The position numbers and the translations under genes were made by a program. From Odontesthes bonariensis (Eukaryota > Chordata > Actinopteri > Atheriniformes > Atherinopsidae), in NCBI RefSeq assembly GCF_027942865.1, contig NC_134526.1, forward strand, positions 5,293,784 to 5,357,783: a stretch of 64,000 bases of DNA, given 5' to 3'. How positions within the stretch are numbered: the first letter of the stretch is position 1; each line of letters opens with the position of its first letter. The notes beneath the pieces are model-generated. The model was not told the origin of the DNA. It saw only the letters and a list, made by a program, of their open reading frames with translations, and did not search any database. Shown here in pieces: positions 36,201 through 44,238 of this stretch.

Positions 36201-39200
36201 GGTTTTTTGACATTGGGCCCTTGATTTCACATTATAACATGATGTTCTACTCACCCCTGCTTGTTGTTGGTCATTTGGAGCTGTTCCGAAGATATTCGCG
36301 AGCCGCCTGGCTGCTCTCTTGAGATATTCGGCCATGAAACGGTTTCCTATGGGCAAGCTTATACAGGCACAAACTATGCTGTTTATAATTTATTAATTAC
36401 TGTACACTAGCACTGATAACGTGGAGGTGCGTCGCTTACTTAAAAAAATCCGGGTTACTATAATTTTGAATTTTTGTCGTAAAGTGGGTGTTACTGACGT
36501 CCTCCTCGTGCTACTACCACAGACAGCCCACAGACCTGCTGCCTATTTATTCATTCGGCTAAAATTCAAAATTAGTAACCCGGATTTTTTTTAGTAAGCG
36601 ACGCACCTCCACGTTATCAGTGCTAGTGTACAGTAATTAATAAATTATAAACAGCATAGTTTGTGCCTGTATAAGCTTGCCCATAGGAAACCGTTTCATG
36701 GCCGAATATCTCAAGAGAGCAGCCAGACGCCTCGCGAATATCTTCGGAACAGCTCCAAATGACCAACAACAAGCAGGGGTGAGTAGAACATCATGTTATA
36801 ATGTGAAATCAAGGGCCCAATGTCAAAAAACCGGTCTTATCCTTTAAGTTTCAAGTTTTCTATAAACATTTCTGAGATCCTTATTAAAAGTATTTTTATG
36901 TGCCTGAAAACTTTGTCTTGTGTTTTAATTATCATGATAAACATGATTAATTAAAGGAAAACTTACATATTTAATTAAATAATCATGAAAATTCAAGTTT
37001 TCATTCATAATTTACATACTGATGATGCATTCACTTAATAAATGATGATGCATTGCTCTCCTCTACACAAACGTAGATGGTAGTAGTAAAAAGTATCGGT
37101 AATACTGGCCCTGTATTTACTTAGTATTGGATCGATGCCACATTTTGCAGTATCGCACAGCCCTACGGTTCAGAGCCGGTTCAGAGACGTACGCTGAGCT
37201 CTGTGAGCGTTATCTATCAGAGAAGAAGAGGAAGACAGAGAAGGCCTGTCCGGACCTCTGAGCGGCGCCGTAACGGCACCACAATCACATCGATAAACAC
37301 TTTTTTCCAGCTGTTTCCGTCCCCTCTTACTGGCACAGACTCTGTTTTCTTATTTTTTCTCTTCACTCTTTTTCTAAAGCAGCAGAAACTCAAGCTGCTG
37401 GGCCTCTGGGTGAACTCTGACCTCTGATGATGCTGAAGAGCTCCTCGATCCTCATGTTGACGTAGATCCTGCAGAAGAACTGATGCATGTGGCATCTCCA
37501 CTGCTTCATGACGGGGCTGGCGGGCTGCGGGCCGGGCCCCGCGGGAACACCGAAGACGCCCAGGACCGGAGCGTCTCCGTCCACCTCGCTGGCGAACACC
37601 TTGCCGAGCCAGCCGAGCACCAGCTCCAACCACTGCTCACACAGAAAGGTGCACGTTCAGAGCGGGAACCGAGAAATGGGAGGCGTGTTTGAGGGGGGAC
37701 GTGCAGCTCGTCTCACCTCCTGGAACTCCAGCAGGAAGGAGCGCTCGTACTCGCCCCGGCAGTGCTGCTCCATGCGCTGCTCGATCAGCTTGTGGAGGAT
37801 GGAGGTAACGGCCTCGGAGCTGACCCACTCCAGCAGCTGCAGCTTCCACCTAGAATAGAGATGCACCGATCAATCGGCCGCCGGTTAAAAAAGACGGTTT
37901 TATATCCAATCGGTGACCGGCCGGTCACTGTCGTGATTTCCGGTTTTCGGCTGATCAAACTGACCCGCATCCGCGGTGCATCCCCCTCTGACCCACTCAC
38001 AGAATGTGGCTGAGCTCCTGCAGCTGCTCCAGGGCCTTCTGACACCAGCACTGCTGCGTGGGGGCCCCGCAGCCCGGGCAGGCCCCTCCCTCAGGGCCGT
38101 CTGCAGCGTCGGCCCCGTCCTCGCCGCCCGCCTCCTGACTCATGTAGACGGAGAAGGTCCTGCTGTAGAACTCCAGCACTCGCTCCTGGAGGACCGGGGA
38201 CGGAGAGAAGAGCAGCAGGGCCCTGATGGTGGTGAAGGCCCGCTCCTGGAGGCCCCTGGAGCCCGGCCCACGCAGCCCCCCACAGCCCGTGTCCTGCCAC
38301 GCCCCCAACCGCGCCAAACCACCTATCAGGAGGAAGAAGACATGTTTAAAAATGCTTCACCTTAAAGGGACAGTTCGCCTCTTTTGACATGAAGCTGTGT
38401 GACATCCCATATCAGCAACATCATTTATGAACATCTTCTTCCCCCTGCTGCGTCCTGTGAGCAGAGTTCCAGCCTCGTTTTGGTGTTGATGAAGGTAGTC
38501 CGGCTAGTTGGCTGGGGTTTAAAAAATAAAGCGTTTTGCTTCTCAGAACAATATCCGTTCAAAAGAGTAATACATTTGCATCATAAAATCGTTCTCCAGG
38601 AAAAAGTCGGACATCACAATCTTTTGGCCCTATTTTCTCTCCCTTCGTATCACTGCCTGCTGCCGCCTGCCAACAGCCGCGCCTGTTACGGTGTTTGCTG
38701 CTCGGTCTGCACAGCAGGCAGTGATACGAAGGGAGAGAAAATAGGGCCAAGAGATTGTGAGGTCTGACTTTTTCCTGGAGAACGATTTTGTGATGCAAAT
38801 GTATTACTCTGTTGAACGCATATTGTTTTGAGAAGCAAAACGCTTTATTTTTTAAACTCCAGCCAACTAGCCGGACCAGATTTTTTATTTGTTTATTTAG
38901 TCATTTATTATTATTATTAGTTTGTAGTAGTATTTTTACTAGAATTATTATTGTTGTTGTTAATATACAATCATTGTAAATATTTATAATTTTTTTGAGC
39001 TACTTGACCAATTTGAATTTCCCCCATTGGGGGATGACTAAAGTATTTTTCTATTCTATTCTACCTTCATCAACACCAAAACGAGGCTGGAACTCTGCTC
39101 ACAGGACGCAGCAGGGGGTAAGAAGATGTTCATAAATGATGTTGCTGATATGGGATGTTACACAGCTTCATGTCAGAAGAGGCGAACTGTCCCTTTAACT

Positions 39201-40908
39201 GCAGTGATCTCATGGTCGCTTTGTTTGTTCTACTTGCTCAGAAAAGGTTCCAGACGGTCCAGCAGAGTCCTGAAGGCGGTGAGCAGAACCAAGGCCCGGC
39301 CCCTCTCCTCCAGTTCGTTCTCCGGCTGTTTCAGTCCGGACCAGAACTCTGGAACCACCGAGGACGAGAGGCGCATCTGCATGCTCTCCAGCAGCCAGAC
39401 GCCGAGCAGCTGGCCCAGGCCCTGGCTGCACAGCAGCGCCAGGCGGTCCGACAGGTCCTGCTGCGGCACCGAGCCGCCACGAGACGCCTGCACGTGGACC
39501 CGCAGGACAAGACAAGAAAAAAGGCTCCATCAGGGTCTCACAGAGGGCTCCTCTGCATCCAAATGTGTTGCAGGTCAACGACTATCAACAGTTTGAAACA
39601 GGGAAAATAATTCATTTTCCAGCCCAAATCCATCTAATTATAAATCATCTGATATCAGTTTATAAAGTCCAGAGACTGATCCTTTTATCCATTTAGTTCT
39701 TCTCCTTCATATCAGAGCAAACCGGTGGATAACTCCCCGGCTCCATCCATAATCATTCAGAACTTAAACATCTGGATCTGTTCATTTTGAGACTTTCAGT
39801 TCAGATTACTCTGAGCTGCTGCTTCTTTCATCTTTTTGTGCTCATTTGGCTTATTTTTGTGATATTTTTACATATTTTTGCTTTCCTCAGATGTTTACAT
39901 GTTGTTATTTTTTGCTGTATATGATGTTTTATAATGATTTATCATCTTTTAAAGGTTATTTGCATATAGTTTTGCACTGTAGTGATTTTTCCATCTTCAT
40001 CTGTTCACTTAGCATCATTTAGCATCTCTTTTACATGTTTCTATGCTTGTTTCTGCCCTCTTTTCAGTAGTCTTATATCTTTGTTTGTAAATGTATTTTT
40101 CCTTAAATCACTTTAGGATCTTATCCATCTTCGCTGCAGTTTTACGTTGTTTTTTATGGTCATTTTGCACATCTCAGTGGTTGTATTTGAATCTTTCTGC
40201 CATCTTTGTCACCATTAAAGGTTTATTATTACCATTAAACTTGTAGACAAATGTAGACATTTTTAAATCCAGGTTAAAAACATTTATTTTCTCATGTGTC
40301 TATGCATGAAATCTGCACGGTATCTTTTAACTTATCCAGACTGTTGCTTGTTTTTAAATTCATTTAAATTATTTTATTTGTTTCTCTTTATATTCTTTTA
40401 TATATTTTTAATGCTTCTTCCACTCCCTGCTGCAATGCTTTTATTTTATGTAAAGCACTTTGAATTGTACATGAAATGTGCTATATAAATAAATTTGATT
40501 TGATTTGATTATGACCCTTCTGTTCATGATCTGTGGACAAACATATGTTATGATATTTTTTTTTCAACCAAACATGTGAATTTCCACGTTTCTAATTATA
40601 ATTCAGACAAGGAACACATCGACATGTCGGCGGAATTCAACTAAACACTTGTACTGATGATTTAAACCTCAGAGGTTAAGTCTCTCTCATGATGAACCGT
40701 CGCTACAAGCAGAAAGTGTTAAATCTTCAGATATTTCAGTGGGATTTGGTCACCGTGTCCCACCCCCGTGTTGGCCCCAGGATCGTGCCCGGGGCTGGGC
40801 TCCACTCACCAGAGCTGCAGTGACAGTCTCCCACGCATCAGCGACCCGGTGATGCTGTCCGGTTTCAGACATTTCCACAGACTCCGATTCTATCATCATT
40901 TCCTCCAT
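23415..40908 (-). CDS. anapc2: Anaphase-promoting complex subunit 2 (cullin subunit)
   Basis: Fourteen exons on the - strand, 5' to 3': 40908-40810, 39487-39238, 38322-38001, 37849-37717, 37632-37422, 35712-35593, 35439-35322, 34048-33870, 33796-33655, 33578-33503, 29597-29382, 29302-29170, 25823-25582, 23624-23415. All phases join into 816 codons (human 822). APC2 is the cullin-like scaffold that, with the RING subunit APC11, forms the catalytic core of the APC/C ubiquitin ligase, which drives exit from mitosis. Recognisable blocks: CPGCGAPTQQCWC (exon 3, a conserved Cys cluster that may bind zinc), RCRGEYERSF-type HCRGEYERSFLLEF (exon 4), RIEELFSIIRDF (exons 5-6), the cullin-homology region from SKRRSSDIISLLVSIYGSKD (exon 9) to YEKLKAMRTLSWK (exons 11-12), and the C-terminal winged helix ending SAGVYRLPKTN. 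The first ATG gives MEEMMIESESVEM. Intron 2 is GC-AG; the others are GT-AG. Introns are swollen by satellites and hairpin transposons. Confidence 0.96.
23811..25249 (-). mobile_element. Non-autonomous hAT with BED-finger remnant (family C, copy 2) with nested LINE
   Basis: In anapc2 intron 13, inverted relative to copy 1. Left end TAGGGCTGATCAACGATT, right end GTTAACACGCCCAGCACTA; flanks ATGAATAG and ATGATTAG agree at 7 of 8 bases, so this is an older copy. The - strand frame 24144-23944 reads SSQRSSSSLKYHLKAKHTT, the BED-finger fragment. A LINE tail is inserted at about 24416-25218. Confidence 0.85.
24416..25218 (+). mobile_element. 3' end of an L2/Rex-like LINE, nested in the hAT element
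   Basis: Flanked by AAATAA on both sides. The frame 24632-24865 is the C-terminus of a LINE ORF2, including GEAAFSCYAANKWNKLPVEI and FKSRLKTFLFSC, then a stop and a 3' UTR that ends in (TTTGAT)n. A second retroposon tail (about 25042-25189, ending ATCTATCTATCTA) is inserted just before the terminal repeats. The element lacks the reverse transcriptase core and is dead. Confidence 0.82.
25879..26585. mobile_element. Non-autonomous hAT element (family A, copy 2)
   Basis: In anapc2 intron 12. Same ends and interior as the copy at 3335-4018 (CAGAGCCGGCCCAAGG ... GGGCCGGCCCTG), with an exact 8-bp duplication GCTGGAGG at 25871-25878 and 26586-26593. Confidence 0.93.
26594..27590. other. anapc2 intron 12, A/T-rich part
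   Basis: Contains a low-complexity stretch at 27060-27215 built of TAAAT/TGTAA motifs. No exon, RNA gene or defined transposon end was found. Confidence 0.4.
27590..28118 (+). mobile_element. LINE 3' tail (family E, copy 1)
   Basis: Shares a segment with 56051-56600, including GTGGAAACAGTCTGGAGACA, ATATGAATAGAATAGGGTTA and AAGCGGTGGGAAACTAAAAA, and ends in AAAATAAAAATC(TATC)n. The 3' microsatellite and truncated start are typical of non-LTR retrotransposon tails. Confidence 0.75.
28454..29043. mobile_element. MITE with CACTGGAAAAAAT ends
   Basis: Left end CACTGGAAAAAATCAAAA, right end GGCATTTTTTCCAGTG; the arms continue as weaker inverted similarity (TTGAAACAAGT / CTTATTTCAAG). A poly(G)-starting, poly(A)-ending segment at about 28614-28793 looks like a retroposon tail inserted inside. 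Target duplication not clear. Confidence 0.65.
29630..30200. repeat. Dispersed repeats in anapc2 intron 10
   Basis: Bases 29635-29705 contain CAAAGTGCTTTACAGAG, a retroposon tail motif seen in several places in the window. Bases 29765-30170 start ATATAGCTGCAAGCAGAGAT and contain GCACCAAGTTTGGCAGC, which resembles a common teleost dispersed repeat. No coding capacity. Confidence 0.5.
30205..33417. repeat. 3.2-kb heptamer satellite in anapc2 intron 10
   Basis: About 459 heptamers of mainly three types, TAGCAAG, TAGAAAG and TAAAAAG, in an irregular order, with rare TAGAACG, TAGCATG and TAACAAG variants. On the - strand the units have almost no stops in any frame, so frames of up to 1193 codons appear and read as Leu/Thr/Phe/Cys/Tyr heptads. 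These are not genes. Confidence 0.97.
34103..34836. repeat. 11-bp CAGCTG minisatellite in anapc2 intron 7
   Basis: About 66 copies of an 11-bp unit, CAGCTGTGATC, with TGTTT, TGACC and AGATC variants. Nearly every unit keeps the palindrome CAGCTG, an E-box core. Confidence 0.95.
36190..36843. mobile_element. Foldback element with about 285-bp near-perfect arms and TTAA target duplication
   Basis: In anapc2 intron 5. Left arm starts AGGATAAGACCGGTTTTTTG, right arm is its complement ending CCGGTCTTATCCT, with TTAA on both outer sides (36186-36189, 36844-36847). The arms run to about 36475 and from about 36561, leaving a spacer of about 85 bases, with very few mismatches. TTAA sites suggest mobilisation by a piggyBac or Kolobok-type transposase. 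No coding capacity. Confidence 0.93.
36848..37421. other. anapc2 intron 5, 5' part
   Basis: A/T-rich intronic DNA without recognised features; a short palindrome-like relic with TCGATGCCACATTTTGCAGT near 37130 may be the end of another small repeat that begins near 35800 (GTATCGATACTAACG). Confidence 0.35.
37857..37983. mobile_element. Tiny MITE-like sequence filling anapc2 intron 3
   Basis: Begins AGAGATGCACCGATCAATCG and ends CCGCGGTGCATC, giving short inverted ends of the GATGCACCG type seen in fish hAT MITEs. The intron is 151 bp (37850-38000) and about 127 bp of it is this sequence. Target duplication not clear. Confidence 0.55.
38366..39194. mobile_element. Foldback element with TTAA target duplication, filling anapc2 intron 2
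   Basis: Left arm AGGGACAGTTCGCCTCTTTT, right arm its complement ending GGCGAACTGTCCCT, with TTAA at 38362-38365 and 39195-39198. The arms pair over about 330 bases each, with the tip near 38700 at TATCACTGCCTGC. A retroposon tail (about 38880-39063, ending CTATTCTATTCTA) is inserted in the right arm. A longer, incomplete copy lies at 62873-63693. Confidence 0.9.
40234..40510 (+). mobile_element. L2/Rex-like LINE 3' tail, copy 2
   Basis: In anapc2 intron 1. Starts within the ORF2 end (GACATTTTTAAATCCAGG) and ends GTGCTATATAAATAAATTTG followed by ATTTGATTTGAT. It matches the tails at 24800-25218 and 41560-41815. It lacks the retroposon insertion present in the first. Confidence 0.8.
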
Positions 40909-41382
40909 TTTCTGACACTTTTCTTCACAAAAGACGAGCCAGCCTTTCTGGGTTCAGCATTTAAACTCCGGCCGCTTTTCTCATGTTGTGTCGCCGAACT
41001 GAGGGCCGCTTTACCGGCGTCTGAATGAAGAATTCCTCAAACCAGTAACATCATTTTGCACAAAATCAAAACAACATTATCCTCCTTCTATGGCGGGTTA
41101 ACTTCTTCGACTTCTTCTACGTTTTTTTTTCTTCTTCTTCTTCCAACGGTTCTATACTGATAGCAGTGTGTGCTGCCCCCTACCGGTAATAACACGTTAC
41201 AGCTCCTTTTTGATGTTTTATCTTCGCTTAATAAGAACGTTTTTGTTTGTTTGTTTAGTTTTTTTTCACTAACTGACCTCACTCGCCACTCACTAATTCT
41301 CTAAAAAGGTTATGGTAATAGGTAGGTAATACTCTAGGGCCAAAGGTGGCCACAGGGAGGAACTGCAACACTTCTTTTACAT

Positions 41383-41815
41383 GTGGGATACCGTCACAGT
41401 ACATCATACATTGGTATTAAAGCAACACCAGAGAACACTGTGGACCTTAAGACTCTGGTCCAGTCCAGAGTCCAAACTAAACATGGAGAAGCAGCATTTA
41501 GCTGTTATGCTGCAAACAAGTGGAACAAACTGCCAGTGGAGATTAAACTTTCACCAAATGGAGACATTTTTAAATCCAGGTTAAAAACATTTCTGTTCTC
41601 ATGTGTCTATGCATGAAATCTGCACGATATCTTTGAACTTATCTGGACTGTTGCTTGTTTTTAAATTCATTTAAATGATTTTATTTGTTTCTCTTTATTT
41701 TATTTTATGTATTTTTAATGCTTCTTCCACTCCCTGCTGCAATGCTTTTATTTTATGTAAAGCACTTTGAACTGTTTTGTACATGAAATGTGCTACAAAT
41801 AAATTTGATTTGATA
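41383..41815 (+). mobile_element. L2/Rex-like LINE 3' tail, copy 3
   Basis: Between anapc2 and rnf25. The frame to 41616 gives the same ORF2 C-terminus (KHGEAAFSCYAANKWNKL ... FKSRLKTFLFSCVYA), followed by the shared 3' UTR and a TTTGAT end. Confidence 0.82.
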
Positions 41816-43264
41816 CTTCTGACTCCTTTTAATGCACATTGAATTTTACGATGCACATTCCCCCGGCCTGAAACTGCCCTGGAGCACCCGAGGAGCTGAG
41901 ACACCGCAGTTCACAACTTTGGTTTCCAGCCCTGCTCCACGCTCTCCTGCTTTAGGTCACTTGACATTTTTGTGGGCTTTTGATGGCGTCTTTGTGGCCT
42001 CTTCAACATGACAACAAATGCATGTGTATGGCTGTGCACGTGCAGGGCTCATAAGGAGATTTATCCTCATGTAGGGGAGCCAAAGAGTAAAAAATTAGCC
42101 TAATTCTCTTGTGTGACCATAACAATTATTAACAAACCTGCATCTAGTGGCCACATTGAGTTTCAACAACTGTCCTAACTGTAAAATAAAATGTTTACAA
42201 CACATATAATTACTGTATGTGGCCACAAGAGATACAAAAGAGTATGAATCAGCAATAAAAAAATGCCTGTAATGATAACACATGAAATATTCGAGTGTAC
42301 AATGTTTAAAAAAATCAAAACATCTATGTAAATGTAAATGTAAATGTATTTTATTTATTCAGCCCTTTACAAACAATCATTACGGTGTACCAAAGTGCTT
42401 TACAGCAGGTAATAAACAAAGAGAAGAATAAGTAATAACAAATAAAAACAATAAAAGAACAGTGAAAGCAATGAAATACAACAAAACTGAATAATATAAA
42501 ATAAGATAAAAGTGTCATCATCAAAGCAATCCTAAATAAGTAGGTTTTTAGCCTAGATTTGAAGAGGCCCAGGTCAGAAATAAGACGCAGCTCAGCGGGA
42601 GCTCCAATTAAATCAACAATTACTCAATTATGTGAGCAATTGTGTTTATGACAATTACCATAACCTTTTATGACAGTAATTGTGTTTACTGTCCTCTACT
42701 GGTCACATTGAATTATTGCAAATCATGTGTATAACATCCTTTTTCTCATATTTTCTGTGTTTTCTTGCGTTTGGAATCGCATATTTTCTTAAACTATTCA
42801 ACGAATTAAAGATACTATACGTCTAATATCTATAACTGTCCATCACCAACAGGCAAAAAACAAAAACATCTAACAACATACACTTTTTTTTTTAACATTT
42901 ATAGATTTAAAAAGAAGCTTTAAATGAAAAAATATGAACCAATAGCTGTGTAATATGGTTTTTAGAATAATATTTATTGCTATTCTTGGTCAACTGCTCT
43001 CCACCAGCTTTGAGCTCAGATTCATTTTTAATAATTCTAATTACATCGTATTCTAATTCAATTAGACATTCAAACGAATTATGAACGATTAACCCTAAAC
43101 CCTGATGGGGGACATTTTTGTCCACTTGGGGTCTACTTTCTCCTATAATTTCACACTGGAAATAGTATACTCATCATATTTGGTCCAGTTGTGCATTTTT
43201 GACTATTTTTTCAAATTTCAAACACACATCATATACGATGCAATTTTTCATTGTGTAGAAAAAA
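41816..43264. other. Intergenic DNA between anapc2 and rnf25
   Basis: Bases 42325-42600 are a retroposon-like repeat (TAAATGTATTTTATTTATTC, CAAAGTGCTTTACAGCAGGT) that recurs at 57236-57390 in kat8. The remainder is A/T-rich and unrecognised. A copy of GGGGGACATTTTTGTCC lies at 43106. Confidence 0.5.
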
Positions 43265-44053
43265 AACTCCTTAATTTCTGAAAAGGGACATTTTTGTCCC
43301 CTTTTAAAACGACCTAAAAACCTCATATATTAATATTTTTTTCCACTTTTTTTTCCATAAATCTTTTATTCCACTTCAGTTCTGATCATAACTACCAAGT
43401 TTTCAATTATTTTCAAAAAAATTAACCCTTTAGATGCCAATTTGAACTTTTTAGCCCAAATTTGAAGCCTTTAGGTGCCAGTATTTTCAAAATATGGAAT
43501 GCAAAGTGGAATTGTTGAGTAGGGATAATTATGGTCTGGGATATGTCAATGATTAGCAACAACATTGATTTTTAGGGATTTTAAATTTTTTTGTTATGCC
43601 TGATTAAAAAAAAAAAACCTCCTTAATTTCTGAAAAGGGCCATTTTTGTCCCCTTCTAAAATGATCCCCAAAATACCACATGTTAATATTTTTTTCCACT
43701 TTTTTTTTCAGAAATCTTTTATTCCACTTCAGTTCTGATCATAACCACCAAGTTTTCAATTATTTAAAAAAAAATTAACCCTTTAAATACAAGTGTATAT
43801 GAGGTAAACACCAATTTCTGTTAAAAAAACACACACAAAAACTGCTGTATTTTCAATGTATGCAATGCAAAGTGAAATATTCTATGGTGGATTATTAGGT
43901 CTGGGATATGTCATTGATGAGCTTCAACATCAGTTTTATCAGCTTTTTAGTTTTAATAAAAGATCTATGAAAAAAAAGCAGAAAAAATATTAACATGTGT
44001 TTTTAGGTCGTTTTAAAAGGGGACAAAAATGTCCCTTTTCAGAAATTAAGTTG
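43265..44053. mobile_element. MITE with internal tandem duplication, upstream of rnf25
   Basis: Starts TTAATTTCTGAAAAGGGACA and ends with the complement, GTCCCTTTTCAGAAATTAA. The first about 120 bases recur in direct orientation at about 43615, so there are two direct copies and one inverted copy of the same end. No coding capacity. It ends about 185 bp before the rnf25 start codon. Confidence 0.75.
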
Positions 44054-44199
44054 TGTTTTAAATCAGGTATGAGGGCTAAAGTATCGTAATGAGTGCAGAC
44101 ATGAGTTTTGACCAGCATATCGACGGTCAGACTGAACACAATCGTCACCGGATATTTCAGAATATTGTCTCGGCGCTATTATTTTGAAGGTCTGAGCGG

Positions 44200-44207
44200 T
44201 GACGTCA
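44200..44207. promoter_or_regulatory. Palindromic CRE site in the rnf25 promoter
   Basis: TGACGTCA, the full cAMP-response element that CREB/ATF proteins bind, sits 32 bp before the first ATG of rnf25. The position agrees with core promoters of housekeeping genes. Function is inferred. Confidence 0.5.
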
Positions 44208-44238
44208 CATCCGCTTAGCAGCAGCAACCAGCTGAAAC

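Noticed and set aside
39210-39610. Frames on both strands at anapc2 exon 2
   Set aside because: Only the - strand frame ending FLS(K) fits APC2; the others are shadows.
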